From positions 1-64,000 of the forward strand of contig JAHRFE010000035.1 in assembly GCA_019084245.1 (NCBI GenBank): DNA of 64,000 nt. Direction: 5' to 3'. Source of the stretch: Hoeflea sp. (GTDB lineage: Bacteria > Pseudomonadota > Alphaproteobacteria > Rhizobiales > Rhizobiaceae). The position numbers and the translations under genes were made by a program. This document shows positions 55,069-64,000 of the stretch, in pieces. Each line of letters starts with the position of its first letter. Position 1 is the first letter of the stretch. The notes beneath the pieces were generated by a model. That model did not search any database, had not been told where the DNA came from, and saw only the letters and a program-made list of their open reading frames with translations.

Positions 55069-55938
55069 ATGATGCAGAAGGACATCAAGCGTCTGTCGCT
55101 TTATCTGCTCTTCGCCCCGTTCGCGATGTGGATCACGCTGCTCATCATCTTGCCGCATCTGGGCATGTTCTACATTTCCATGCGGGAGAAAGTCGCGCCG
55201 CGGGTCTACGAATTCGGGTTCGATAACTACATCAATTTCTTCAACGAGCCGATCTACTGGAACACGCTGCTGCGCACCGGGTCGATGTCGCTGCTGGTGA
55301 CCGTTCTGGCGCTGCTGCTCGGATTTCCGATTGCCTATTACATCGCCAAGATTGCCGGCAACCGGACGCGTGGCGCCTTGTTCCTGATGTGCCTGATTCC
55401 CTTGTGGGTCAGCGACCTGATCCGCGCCTTCGGGTGGATCCTGCTTCTGAGGGAAACCGGCATCATCTCGAGCAGCCTGCAATGGGCCGGATTGATCAAC
55501 ACCCCGATCGAGTTCCTCTACAACGACGCCACCGTCATCGTCGGTCTGGTCTACACCGTGATCCTGTTCATGATCGTTCCGCTGGTCTCGACGCTGGACG
55601 GCATGGATGATGCGATGATCGAGGCGGGCTACAATCTGGGCGGAAACGGCCCGACGGTGCTGCGCCGGATCATCATTCCCTACGCCATGCCCGGCATCGT
55701 GTCGGGATGCATCGTCGTGTTCATGCTGACGGCGGGAAGCTATCTGACGCCGATCCTGCTCGGCGGCAAGAACTCGAGTTGGTTCACCGAGCAGATCTAC
55801 GACCAGTTCATCACCCGCTACAATTGGGAATCCGGTGCCGCCTTCGGCTTCGTGCTACTGGCCTTCACCTCCCTTGTGATCTGGATCGGCCTGAAACTTT
55901 CCGGCCAGACGCTCAACAGCACAGTGGCGAGAAGCTGA
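55069..55938 (+). CDS. Polyamine-type ABC permease (PotB-like)
   Basis: This 289-residue inner-membrane protein has six helices and an EAA-type loop (MIEAGYNLGGNGPTVLRRI). The start is 10 bp after the ATPase stop. Its stop shares a base with the next start (TGATG). It forms half of the channel. Confidence 0.87.
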   Translation: MMQKDIKRLSLYLLFAPFAMWITLLIILPHLGMFYISMREKVAPRVYEFGFDNYINFFNEPIYWNTLLRTGSMSLLVTVLALLLGFPIAYYIAKIAGNRTRGALFLMCLIPLWVSDLIRAFGWILLLRETGIISSSLQWAGLINTPIEFLYNDATVIVGLVYTVILFMIVPLVSTLDGMDDAMIEAGYNLGGNGPTVLRRIIIPYAMPGIVSGCIVVFMLTAGSYLTPILLGGKNSSWFTEQIYDQFITRYNWESGAAFGFVLLAFTSLVIWIGLKLSGQTLNSTVARS

Positions 55939-56795
55939 TGGCGATCAAACCCAACGCGGCCTTTCTCACCGGCTACCAGCTCTACATCGTGGTGTTCTTC
56001 GTGTTTCTCGCGGCGCCGCTTGTTGCCGCCGGCATGTTCGCCTTCAACGATTCGCTATTTCCCTCGTTGCCGTGGCGTGGCTTCACGCTTGACTGGTTCT
56101 TCAATGATACGGAGCCGAAGCTCGGGATGTTTCATGACCGGCGATTGTTGCGCGGTCTCTACTATTCCTTCGTCATCGCAAGCTTCGTTTCGCTGCTTTC
56201 GGTCTTCGTGGGCACCTGCAACGCTTTCCTGTTTGTGCGTTGCAAATTTCCGGCGAAGGACTTTTTCTACATCATGATGGTGCTTCCGCTGGTCATTCCC
56301 GGCGTCATTCTTGGCATCTCGATCCTGTTGCTGGCCAGCAATATCGCCAACAGCGCGGAAGAAGCCTTTTCGCTGGATCTCGGGTTCCTGCGTCCGGGGA
56401 TCATTCTGGTGGTGCTCGGTCAGTTCTCCTTCATCACCACCATCACCTCGCTGGTGATCATCGCCCGATTGAAGAAGTTCGATGAATCGATGGAGGAAGC
56501 CGCCTACAATCTTGGCGCCAGTCGCGTTCGCGTTCTCAGGACGATCACACTGCCGTTCCTGTTCCCGGCGATGGCGGCCGCGGGCATCGTGGCCTTCCTG
56601 GTGTCGTTCGAGAATTTCAACACCACCCTGTTCCTGGTCGGCTCCGAAGCGCCGTTGACGATCACCATGTATGACCGGATGGTCAAGGTCGGTTCGACGC
56701 CGGTGCTCAATGCGGTGTCGTTCTTCCTCATGGTGGGGTCCGCACTGCTGGCGCTGGTTTCCGTCCTGGTCCAGCGCGACAAGCCCCAGACCTGA
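55938..56795 (+). CDS. Polyamine-type ABC permease (PotC-like)
   Basis: This 285-residue second permease has six helices and the EAA loop (MEEAAYNLGASRVRVLRTI). It is translationally coupled to the first permease. A dehydrogenase gene begins 15 bp later, linking uptake with oxidation. Confidence 0.87.
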   Translation: MAIKPNAAFLTGYQLYIVVFFVFLAAPLVAAGMFAFNDSLFPSLPWRGFTLDWFFNDTEPKLGMFHDRRLLRGLYYSFVIASFVSLLSVFVGTCNAFLFVRCKFPAKDFFYIMMVLPLVIPGVILGISILLLASNIANSAEEAFSLDLGFLRPGIILVVLGQFSFITTITSLVIIARLKKFDESMEEAAYNLGASRVRVLRTITLPFLFPAMAAAGIVAFLVSFENFNTTLFLVGSEAPLTITMYDRMVKVGSTPVLNAVSFFLMVGSALLALVSVLVQRDKPQT

Positions 56796-56810
56796 GCCCC
56801 CAACCCGAGA

Positions 56811-58445
56811 TTGGCGCGTCCCGTGCAAACCTATGACTTTGTGATCGTTGGCGCAGGTTCGGCCGGCTGCGTGCTTGCCAACCGGTTGACCGAGAACGGC
56901 AGATACTCGGTGCTGCTGCTCGAGGCGGGTGGCCATGACAGGAACTTCAAGATCTGGATGCCGATCGGCTACGGCATGGCGTTTTACGACAAGCGGATCA
57001 ACTGGATGTACACTTCCGAAGCCGATCCCAACACCAACAATCGCGTCAGCTACTGGCCGCGCGGCAAGGTGATCGGCGGATCCTCCTCGATCAACGCCAT
57101 GGTCTATATCCGCGGTCATCCAGGCGATTTCGACGACTGGCAGGCAATGGGCAATCCGGGTTGGGGCTGGAAAGAAGTGCTCCCCTATTTCAAGAAGAGC
57201 GAGACCAGTGACCAGGGTGCGAGCGAGTTTCGCGGCGGAGACGGGCCGCTCTGGGTCTCGACCATGGAACGCGATCTGCACCCGACCTGCCAGAACTTCA
57301 TTCGGGCCGGGGTGGAATGCGGGCTTGCCTACAATCCGGATTTCAATGCCGCCACCAATGAGGGCATCGGGTTGTACCAGAACACGGCCAGGGGCGGCTT
57401 CCGCATGTCGACCGCGCGGGCCTATCTGCATCCCGCGCGCAGGCGATCCAATCTGACGGTCCTGTCGCAGGCGCACGCGACACGGATCCTGTTCGAGGGG
57501 CAGCGCGCCACCGGTGTCGAATATGTCCGGCATGGCAAGACCGAGCAGGTCCATGCCGGACGTGAAGTCATTGTCTCCGGCGGATCGGTGAATTCGCCGC
57601 AGCTGCTGATGCTGTCCGGGGTCGGTCCGTCGGATGTACTCAAGCGCCACGGCATCGATGTCGTGCGCCAGCAGCCCAATGTCGGCCGGCATCTCCAGGA
57701 CCATCTGTGCATAGACCACACATGGAGGGCGAAGGTTCGGACGCTCAATGACCAGCTCCGCCCGCTTCACGGCAAGCTGTGGCACGGTCTGAACTATGTC
57801 TTGCGACGTCGCGGACCCTTGTCGCTCGGGGTCAATCAGGCCGGCGGCTTCATCCGGACACGGCCAGAGCTCGAGCGCCCCAACATGCAGCTTTATTTTT
57901 CACCGGTGAGCTACACCAAGGCGCCGCCCGGCAAGCGCCCGCTGATGAGTCCGGATCCGTTTTCGGGCGTCATCATGGGCACGCAGCCGACCCGGCCCAC
58001 CAGCCGTGGTCATCTGGAGTTGAGGTCTTCCGATCCCTTCGATGCGCCGGCGATCCATCCCAACTATCTGTCGACCAATCACGATGTGGCGGAGCAGCTC
58101 GAAGGTGCGCGGTTTCTGCGCAAGCTTGCCGCCGCCCCGGCATTTGCCGAGATCCTGGATCAGGAGATCCGCCCCGGACGGCAGGTCGAGACGGATGAAG
58201 AGATGATTGCCGATATAAGGGCGCGGGCCGGAACCGTGTTTCATCCGGTCAGCACCTGTCGGATGGGCGAGAGCGAGCGCGACAATGTCGTCAACGCCCG
58301 GCTTCAGGTACATGGCCTGGCAAATCTGCGGGTAATCGACGCCTCGGTGTTCCCGACAGTGACCTCCGGCAACACCAATGCCCCGACGATCATGGTCGCC
58401 GAAAAGGGCGCAGACATGATCCTTGCCGACCACGCGGGAGTTTAA
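56811..58445 (+). CDS. GMC-family FAD oxidoreductase (choline-dehydrogenase-like)
   Basis: This protein of about 544 residues has the FAD motif [19 protein letters not shown] signature 1 ([18 protein letters not shown]) and signature 2 ([16 protein letters not shown]). The C-terminal catalytic His is in [14 protein letters not shown] enzymes oxidise alcohols to aldehydes; many bacterial ones act on choline-like compounds. The annotated start is TTG 56811, and a GTG at 56823 is a good alternative. It follows a polyamine-type importer and precedes an amine-oxidase-like gene, so an amino alcohol is a likely substrate. Confidence 0.88.
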   Translation: MARPVQTYDFVIVGAGSAGCVLANRLTENGRYSVLLLEAGGHDRNFKIWMPIGYGMAFYDKRINWMYTSEADPNTNNRVSYWPRGKVIGGSSSINAMVYIRGHPGDFDDWQAMGNPGWGWKEVLPYFKKSETSDQGASEFRGGDGPLWVSTMERDLHPTCQNFIRAGVECGLAYNPDFNAATNEGIGLYQNTARGGFRMSTARAYLHPARRRSNLTVLSQAHATRILFEGQRATGVEYVRHGKTEQVHAGREVIVSGGSVNSPQLLMLSGVGPSDVLKRHGIDVVRQQPNVGRHLQDHLCIDHTWRAKVRTLNDQLRPLHGKLWHGLNYVLRRRGPLSLGVNQAGGFIRTRPELERPNMQLYFSPVSYTKAPPGKRPLMSPDPFSGVIMGTQPTRPTSRGHLELRSSDPFDAPAIHPNYLSTNHDVAEQLEGARFLRKLAAAPAFAEILDQEIRPGRQVETDEEMIADIRARAGTVFHPVSTCRMGESERDNVVNARLQVHGLANLRVIDASVFPTVTSGNTNAPTIMVAEKGADMILADHAGV

Positions 58446-58446
58446 C

Positions 58447-59751
58447 ATGACAGGTTCAGACGATTGCTTCAGTCCCGAATTCAAGCCCGCGCCCTACTGG
58501 TGGGATGCGAGCCCGCAAGAAGCGGACACATCCGGTGCGCTGCCATCCACCGCGGATGTCGTAGTCATCGGCGCCGGTTATACCGGCCTGCATGCAGCAG
58601 TGCAGACCGCACGCGCGGGACTGGAGACGGTCGTCGTCGACGCGGAAGCGGCTGGCTTCGGATGCTCCACCCGCAATGGCGGGCAAATCTCGACAAGCGT
58701 CAAGCCGTCTTTCTCGACGCTCAGGAAACGGTATGGCGAAGCCCTGGCCGTCAGTATCCTGAAAGAGGGGCAGGCGTCGCTCGATCATGTCACGGGGTTT
58801 GTCAGCGAAGAGCAGATCCCTTGCGACTTTGGCGTGGTTGGGCGCTTCCACGGCGCGCACACAGCCGGACAATATGACAAGCTGGCGCGCGATTGCGACG
58901 TCCGCAATCCGGGATTTGACACCGGCGCCTTCATGGTGCCGCGCGACAAGCAGCACTTAGAACTCGGCACCGATGCCTATCACGGTGGCATCGTGTTCCC
59001 GCGCCATGCCAGTCTTGATCCGGGCAAATATCATGCGGGGCTTTTGGATGTTGCGCGATCGGCGGGTGCAACCATAATCAGCCATTGCCGGGTGAACGAC
59101 CTCGCGCGCAGCGCCAAAGGCTTCGAGGTCTCCACCGGCAAGGGCCGGATTCGCGCCAACAAGGTGATCATCGCGACCAACGGCTACACCGGGCCGCTGA
59201 CGCCCTGGCAGCAGCGGCGGGTGATCCCGATCGGGTCCTATGTGATCGCGACCGAGGAAATTCCGGCGGAGACGATGGACCGCTTGTTTCCCACAAACCG
59301 CATTCTTTCCGACACCAGGAAGCTGGTCTATTACTACCGGCCGTCGCCCGACCGTAAGCGAATCTTGTTCGGCGGCCGCGTGTCGCTTCAGGAAACCGAT
59401 CCGCGCAAGAGCGGCCCGAAACTGCTCGCCGAACTTGTCAGGCTGTTTCCCGAGCTTGCGCAAATCCGCATCAGCCATTCCTGGGCCGGCATTGTGGCCT
59501 TCACCTTCGACACGCTGATGCACTGCGGCGAAGATGCCGGTCTCTATTATGCCATGGGCTATTGCGGCTCGGGCGTGGGCATGGCTGGATATCTGGGATC
59601 GAGAGTCGGAAGGGCCGCTGCAGGCGTGGACAGCGATCTTGGCGCATTTTCCAGAATCCCGTTTGAAACCCGGCCCTTCTATACCGGGCGCCCCTGGTTC
59701 CTTGGGCCGTCCGTGGCGGTCTACCGGTTGCGCGACCGCCTCGGCATCTGA
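58447..59751 (+). CDS. FAD-dependent amine/amino-acid oxidase (PuuB/DAO family)
   Basis: This 434-residue flavoprotein has the FAD motif VVVIGAGYTGLHAAVQTA and the family stretch GCSTRNGGQIS, and a C-terminal GYCGSGVGMAGYLG. It is of the DAO family that includes gamma-glutamylputrescine oxidase. It begins one base after the GMC gene stop. Oxidation by such enzymes gives an imine, hydrogen peroxide or reduced carrier. A RidA domain, which hydrolyses imines, is encoded next door on the opposite strand. Confidence 0.86.
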   Translation: MTGSDDCFSPEFKPAPYWWDASPQEADTSGALPSTADVVVIGAGYTGLHAAVQTARAGLETVVVDAEAAGFGCSTRNGGQISTSVKPSFSTLRKRYGEALAVSILKEGQASLDHVTGFVSEEQIPCDFGVVGRFHGAHTAGQYDKLARDCDVRNPGFDTGAFMVPRDKQHLELGTDAYHGGIVFPRHASLDPGKYHAGLLDVARSAGATIISHCRVNDLARSAKGFEVSTGKGRIRANKVIIATNGYTGPLTPWQQRRVIPIGSYVIATEEIPAETMDRLFPTNRILSDTRKLVYYYRPSPDRKRILFGGRVSLQETDPRKSGPKLLAELVRLFPELAQIRISHSWAGIVAFTFDTLMHCGEDAGLYYAMGYCGSGVGMAGYLGSRVGRAAAGVDSDLGAFSRIPFETRPFYTGRPWFLGPSVAVYRLRDRLGI

Positions 59752-59753
59752 CC

Positions 59754-61220
59754 TCAGCCGCGTTTTTGTGTCACGACCGCCTCGGCTTCGATCTCCACGC
59801 GAAAATCCCCGATCAGGTTGCCGACCAAAAATGTAGTGTTGGCCGGCGGGTTTGTGACGAAGCGCAGTCCGTGGGCGCGGGCGGCGGCTTCGACATCCTC
59901 ATCGCCGCGCAGATACATGCGGGTGCGCAGGATGTCCTTCGGATCGCCGCCAAGCGCGCGCACCGAGGCTGCGATCTTGTCGAGAATGTAGGTCGTCTGC
60001 GCGCCGGCATCGCCGAGCGCGACCGTGCGGTCGACCCCGTGCGTGGCGGTGGTGCCCGAGACCACGATCCGGTCGCCGTCGCGCAACGCGCGACAATAGC
60101 CCGCGATAGGTTCCCACAGCGAGCCCGAGAAAACCCGCGCCCGGTCCGGATTGTCCGGATCTGTGACGGCCTGCATGGCGCTGGGCATTTCGGCCAGATG
60201 ATGGCTCAGATCGCCCGACGCTGTGAGGAACGGCGGCTGGCGGTATTCATCGCCGCAATCGCCCGGGATCATCGTGGTCGCCGCGAAGGCCTGATGGAGC
60301 AGGGCATGGTCCTCTGCATCAAGCTCGAATTGGAACAGCCGCAGATTGTCGCTGCGATGCTGGTTTTCGCCGAGCCGCGCGCCGATGATGACGCCAGCGA
60401 CATGGGCATGTTCGAGCACCCAGCGCGTGGCCACATTGGAGATGGAGACGCCATGTTTGCGGGCGATCGTATCGGTTGCGGCAAGGATGCCCTTATAGGC
60501 GTCCCAGCCGCCGGCGGCGTGGATGAACCTGAGGTACTTCGAGCCGCTCCAGTCCTTCACCGCTTCCGGTTCCGGCTTGCCGAGCCAGCGTTCAGACAGG
60601 AAGCCGCCGCACAGGGTGCCATAGGCCAGCAATTGCACCTTGTGCTTGCGGCAGGTCTCGGCGAGATGACCCGCCGCGCGCCGGTCGATCAGCGAGAAGG
60701 ACACCTGGTTGGAAACCAGCGGAATGCCGTCCGCCAGCGCGAGGTTAAGATGCGCGGCGTCAAAATTGGTCACGCCGACTTCGCCGATCAGCCCTTCCTG
60801 CTTGAGGCGCGTGATCTCATGCAGGGCATCGAGCCAGGCCGGATGCTCGAATGTCCACCAGTGAAACTGCAGCAGATCGATCCGTTCGACGCCGAGACGG
60901 TCAAGACGCGCCTGAATTCCGGTGCGAACGATGTCTGCCGTCATCGGACCGGGTTCCGGGCACCATTTGGTGAACGCCCGCGGGCGCGGTGAATCAGTCC
61001 AGGTGCGCAGCATTTCGCCGGTGATCAGCTCGGACGTGCCGTAGTGATCGGCCATGTCAAAAGTGTCGAATCCATCGGCTGCATAATCCGCCAGTGCCTT
61101 GGCACCTGCCACGGGGTCGAGCGTGGTGCCGTCCTTCTCCTGATCGGCAACCTGCCAGAGACCGGTCAGGATGCGGCTGATAGAAAGGCCCGGAGCGAGA
61201 TCTCTGCGGTCAGGTATCAT
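59754..61220 (-). CDS. Aldo/keto reductase fused to a RidA domain
   Basis: This 488-residue protein has two parts. Residues about 1-330 are an aldo/keto reductase with Asp and Tyr (DTFDMADHYG), Lys (AFTKWCPEP) and His (LQFHWW). Residues about 365-488 are a RidA/YjgF domain (GTTATHGVD, ILDKIAASVRALGG, RTRMYLRGDED) with the substrate Arg. RidA proteins hydrolyse reactive imines, and AKRs reduce carbonyls. The fusion could act on an imine then its carbonyl product. Its stop is 2 bp from the stop of the FAD oxidase gene. The liv genes follow on the same strand. Confidence 0.85.
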   Translation of the reverse strand: MIPDRRDLAPGLSISRILTGLWQVADQEKDGTTLDPVAGAKALADYAADGFDTFDMADHYGTSELITGEMLRTWTDSPRPRAFTKWCPEPGPMTADIVRTGIQARLDRLGVERIDLLQFHWWTFEHPAWLDALHEITRLKQEGLIGEVGVTNFDAAHLNLALADGIPLVSNQVSFSLIDRRAAGHLAETCRKHKVQLLAYGTLCGGFLSERWLGKPEPEAVKDWSGSKYLRFIHAAGGWDAYKGILAATDTIARKHGVSISNVATRWVLEHAHVAGVIIGARLGENQHRSDNLRLFQFELDAEDHALLHQAFAATTMIPGDCGDEYRQPPFLTASGDLSHHLAEMPSAMQAVTDPDNPDRARVFSGSLWEPIAGYCRALRDGDRIVVSGTTATHGVDRTVALGDAGAQTTYILDKIAASVRALGGDPKDILRTRMYLRGDEDVEAAARAHGLRFVTNPPANTTFLVGNLIGDFRVEIEAEAVVTQKRG

Positions 61221-61223
61221 GGA

Positions 61224-62183
61224 TCACTTGTCCTTGGTTCGACGGCCGAGATGGCGCGACACGGAGCGGACTTCGGGCAGTATGCCCTGAGGCCGCCAGA
61301 GAAGAATGACGCAGAGCATGACACCAATCACGACAATCTGCAGCGATGCGGCGCGCGCCTGTTGTCCGGCGGGGAAGATTTCAGAGATTAGTGCGCCTGA
61401 CAGGGCCCAGATTGCCCAGACAAGCACTGCGCCCAGAACGGCGCCGCGATTGTTGCCGGAGCCGCCGACGATCAGCATCGCCCAGACCTGGAACGTCATC
61501 ATCGGCAGGTAATTGCCCGGCGCGATGAAGCCGATGAAATGGGCTTGCACCGCCCCTGCCAGGGCCATGATGGAGCCACCCAGGGCGAAGGCCTGGAGGC
61601 GCAACAGCACCGGATTCTTGCCGAGCGCCTGGGCCGCGACCTCATCCTCGCGAACCGCCCGCAGCGCCCGGCCCCAGGGGCTGCGCAGCAGGTGCTCGAG
61701 CAGCAGATACACTGCACCCACGACGGCGGCGGTCAGAACAAGATTGACCATGTTGAAGGCAAAAGCCTGTCCTTGCAGCCCGGCAAAGGGACGCGGGATG
61801 AAGGCCATGCCGAAGGCGCCGCCGGTCAGGCTCTCGGCATTCTGGAAGACGAGCTGCAAGGCGACGGCGATACCGAAGGTGGTGATCGCCAGATAATCGG
61901 ACCGCATCCTGAGCGTCAGCAGACCAACGCCCAGGGCCAGTACTCCGCCGGCAACAAGTGCTGCCAGCCAACCCACGGCGATCGGCAATTCAAAACCGCC
62001 GATGCGCTCCACCGCATCCGGGGTGGTCAATGCGGCGGAGACATAGGCGCCCAGGCCAACGAAGCCGGCGATGCCGACATTGAACAGGCCGGTCTGGCCC
62101 CATTGCACGTTCAGTCCCAGACTGATGATCGCATAGGTCATGGCGATCGTCAGGAAAAAGGCGGCATAGGCGACGAGTTCCAT
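61224..62183 (-). CDS. livM: Branched-chain amino-acid type ABC permease
   Basis: This 319-residue permease has about nine helices and the LivM features GQTGLFNVGIAGFVGLGAYV and LREDEVAAQALGKN (here VREDEVAAQALGK). It pairs with LivH just upstream, one base apart. In an AKR/amine-oxidase neighbourhood the cargo may be an amide, amino acid or urea-like compound and not a branched-chain amino acid. The binding protein is outside the window. Confidence 0.85.
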   Translation of the reverse strand: MELVAYAAFFLTIAMTYAIISLGLNVQWGQTGLFNVGIAGFVGLGAYVSAALTTPDAVERIGGFELPIAVGWLAALVAGGVLALGVGLLTLRMRSDYLAITTFGIAVALQLVFQNAESLTGGAFGMAFIPRPFAGLQGQAFAFNMVNLVLTAAVVGAVYLLLEHLLRSPWGRALRAVREDEVAAQALGKNPVLLRLQAFALGGSIMALAGAVQAHFIGFIAPGNYLPMMTFQVWAMLIVGGSGNNRGAVLGAVLVWAIWALSGALISEIFPAGQQARAASLQIVVIGVMLCVILLWRPQGILPEVRSVSRHLGRRTKDK

Positions 62184-63098
62184 CTAAGCCCCCCTTTGCC
62201 CGAAGATGCCCTGCGGGCGCAGCATCAACACCAGCACGAGAATGACAAAGGAGATCGCCGCGCGCCATTCGGCGCCGATGATCTGGACCGCGAAGGCCTC
62301 GGCAAGGCCGATAATCAATCCCCCCAGCATGGCCCCGGGGATGGAGCCGATGCCACCCAGAATGGCGGCGGCGAACAGCGGCAGCAGCAGGTCAAATCCC
62401 ATGTAAGGCCGGATCTGCACCAGAAGGCCCGCCATGACGCCGGCGATACAGGCCATGCCCGCGCCGATGATCCAGGTGACCCGGATGACCTTGCCGACAT
62501 CAATGCCATAGACGCCGGCGAGGCTGGGGTTTTCCGAGACGGCGCGCATGGCGCGGCCGGTGGCGCTATGGGTGACCACGAGATGCAGGGCCAGGACAAG
62601 GAGCAGGGTGAGTCCGATCACCAGAAGCTGATCCGGCGTGGCGCGCATCCCGAAGCCCAGCGGGTTGGCGATCTGCAGAGCCTTGGTGAAATAGGCAGGC
62701 TTGGCGGTGAAGATGAATTCCAGAAGCGAGCGCAGCGCCATGGAGGCGCCGAAGCTTGCCATCACAATGATGATCGCATCCGCGCCGCGGGCCCTGAGCC
62801 TTCCGAACAGGATCCGGTCGAGTCCGAGCGCCAGGGTGACTGTCAGGACCACGCCGCCCAGAATCGCCAAGGGCAGGCCCCAGCCAAAGCTGAAGGGATA
62901 GACCGGAGCACCCAGCCCTGCCGCCAGTCCGCCCAGGACGCCGGCGACCGTGAGGGTGAGATAGGCGCCCCAGGCGAGGAAATCGCCATGGGTGAAATTG
63001 GCGAACCGCAGGATCGAATAGGTGAGCGTCAGGCCGATGGCGCCCAGGCCGATGGTCGAGCCTGAAACCAGCCCGTCGATGATGGCTTGCGGGTTCAT
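62184..63098 (-). CDS. livH: Branched-chain amino-acid type ABC permease
   Basis: This 304-residue LivH permease starts MNPQAIIDGLVSGSTIGLGA and has the conserved RFANFTHGDFLAWGAYLTL and MRAVSENPSLAGVYGIDV segments. It overlaps LivF by 4 bp and is followed by LivM. With the ATPases LivF and LivG it forms the membrane part of a HAAT-family importer. Confidence 0.88.
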   Translation of the reverse strand: MNPQAIIDGLVSGSTIGLGAIGLTLTYSILRFANFTHGDFLAWGAYLTLTVAGVLGGLAAGLGAPVYPFSFGWGLPLAILGGVVLTVTLALGLDRILFGRLRARGADAIIIVMASFGASMALRSLLEFIFTAKPAYFTKALQIANPLGFGMRATPDQLLVIGLTLLLVLALHLVVTHSATGRAMRAVSENPSLAGVYGIDVGKVIRVTWIIGAGMACIAGVMAGLLVQIRPYMGFDLLLPLFAAAILGGIGSIPGAMLGGLIIGLAEAFAVQIIGAEWRAAISFVILVLVLMLRPQGIFGQRGA

Positions 63099-63826
63099 GC
63101 GCCTGCCTCCGCGGCGCGGTGGCCGAGGAACAAGTCGCCCAGCAATTTTCCGTCATGCAGGTCCGCGGCCGGTCCGTCATGGGCCAGGCGCCCATCGACG
63201 AGCACCAGTGCGCGATCGGTCAGCCCGAGTGCCGCCCGGACATTCTGTTCCACCAGCACCAGCGTCACGCCTGCATCCGAAATGCGGCGCAGGGTATCGA
63301 AGACCTGAGCGACAAGTTTGGGTGAAAGGCCGGCAGAAGGCTCGTCCAGCATCAGCACCCGGGGCTCGTTGAGAAGCGCGCGCGCCGCCGCCAGCATCTG
63401 GCGCTGCCCGCCGGAGAGGGCTCCGGCCAGTTCCCGGGGCCGGCTGCCGAGATCCGGAAACATCTCGAGCATGGCTTCAATCCGTCCGGCGCGGGCCTGC
63501 CTGGGGAGCAGTTGCGCCGCGATCTGGAGGTTCTCCAGGATGGTCAGCCGGGTGAAGATGTTTTCGGTCTGGGGCACGAAGCCCATGCCCTTGCGGACCA
63601 GTGTGTGGGAGGGAAGGCCGGTAATATCCATGTCATCAAGCTGCACCTGCCCGCCAAAACAGGGCACCAACCCGGCGATCGCCTTGATCATCGTCGATTT
63701 GCCGGCGCCATTGGGTCCGAGAATGCAGACGGCTTCGCCTTCTTCGATGGTGAAGCTCACGCCCTTGACGATGGGCAGATCGCGGTCATAGCCGGCGCGA
63801 AGATCCGTCAGCGACAGCGCGGTCAT
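63095..63826 (-). CDS. livF: Branched-chain amino-acid type ABC ATPase
   Basis: This 243-residue ATPase has Walker A GPNGAGKSTM, signature LSGGQRQMLAAAR and Walker B VLMLDEPSAGLSP, typical of LivF. It overlaps LivG (ATGA at 63823-63826) and LivH. It is complete. Confidence 0.9.
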   Translation of the reverse strand: MTALSLTDLRAGYDRDLPIVKGVSFTIEEGEAVCILGPNGAGKSTMIKAIAGLVPCFGGQVQLDDMDITGLPSHTLVRKGMGFVPQTENIFTRLTILENLQIAAQLLPRQARAGRIEAMLEMFPDLGSRPRELAGALSGGQRQMLAAARALLNEPRVLMLDEPSAGLSPKLVAQVFDTLRRISDAGVTLVLVEQNVRAALGLTDRALVLVDGRLAHDGPAADLHDGKLLGDLFLGHRAAEAGA

Positions 63827-64000
63827 GCTGGCATGCCTTCGAGATAGACGTCGATCACGTCGGCACGTTTGGTGATTTCGGCCGGCGCACCTTCCGCGAG
63901 CGCCTTGCCCGCCGCCATGACGATCACGCGCGGGCAGAGCCGGGCGATCATTTCCATGTTGTGCTCGATCAGCAGGATCGCGATGCCGAGCTTGTTGATT
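63823..64000 (-). CDS. livG: C-terminal part of LivG-type ABC ATPase (cut by window edge)
   Basis: The last 58 codons are visible and read LGIAILLIEHNMEMIARL and then VIVMAAGKALAEGAPAEIT, the H-loop and C-terminal region of LivG. The gene runs off the right edge, and its stop overlaps the livF start. The binding protein gene should lie further to the right or elsewhere. Confidence 0.85.
   Translation of the reverse strand, partial: INKLGIAILLIEHNMEMIARLCPRVIVMAAGKALAEGAPAEITKRADVIDVYLEGMPA

Noticed and set aside
55938-57785. Long minus-strand frame of 576 codons
   Set aside because: It is antisense to the permease and GMC genes, and its composition is typical of a shadow.
61539-63065. 508-codon plus-strand frame
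   Set aside because: It is antisense to livM and livH, with a Gln/Gly/Asp-rich shadow composition.

Overview
The window looks like a chromosomal or chromid segment of an alphaproteobacterium of the order Hyphomicrobiales (Rhizobiales). The evidence is high-GC coding, a fused IolC kinase/DUF2090 inositol enzyme, a single-domain CUT2 sugar ATPase, rhizopine-type MocD/MocE/MocF genes, a fused cox subunit I+III, and many ABC uptake operons next to catabolic enzymes. No phage, plasmid replication gene or CRISPR array is visible.

Layout. (1) 1-7370: a tRNA-fMet 3' remnant, then an IlvD/Edd sugar-acid dehydratase and an aldehyde dehydrogenase facing away from a CUT1 sugar ABC operon. Both divergent units have lost their 5' ends at one junction near 3712. 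An IS21 istB scrap lies at the right edge. (2) 7373-16321: a nearly complete myo-inositol catabolic set (iolB, small membrane protein, iolE, iolD, iolC, an RpiR regulator, a Gfo/Idh oxidoreductase, idhA). (3) 16456-24667: a CUT2 transporter feeding idhA, a TIM-barrel isomerase, a LacI regulator, and divergent mocD-mocE-mocF genes (non-haem di-iron oxygenase, Rieske ferredoxin, ferredoxin reductase) ending in a broken PanB-like gene. Inositol and methylated or aminated inositol (rhizopine-like) use is the common theme. (4) 25183-30613: an accessory aa3-type terminal oxidase cluster. (5) 30642-39649: a DNA glycosylase, then a LuxR regulator divergent from a glutamine-synthetase-like ligase, a Tat-exported binding protein with polyamine-type ABC transporter, an iron alcohol dehydrogenase and a nitrilase-family amidase. 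This reads as gamma-glutamylated amine catabolism. (6) 39696-43165: an IS5-type remnant, oxyR and divergent katG. (7) 43257-47084: three genes for glucosylglycerate synthesis and phosphorolysis. (8) 47297-61220: a membrane alpha/beta hydrolase, an aldo/keto reductase, an enolase-superfamily dehydratase divergent from a MocR regulator, a second polyamine-type ABC operon with a GMC dehydrogenase and an amine-oxidase-like flavoprotein, and an aldo/keto reductase fused to RidA. (9) 61224-64000: a branched-chain amino-acid type ABC operon (livM, livH, livF, partial livG) running off the right edge.

The genes work as modules of regulator, transporter and catabolic enzymes. The most notable points are the inositol plus moc oxygenase block with a shared palindromic operator-like motif (TGAAA-N6-TTCCA at three promoters), the divergent deletion near 3712, the AKR-RidA fusion beside an amine oxidase, and several decayed gene or IS fragments at module borders.
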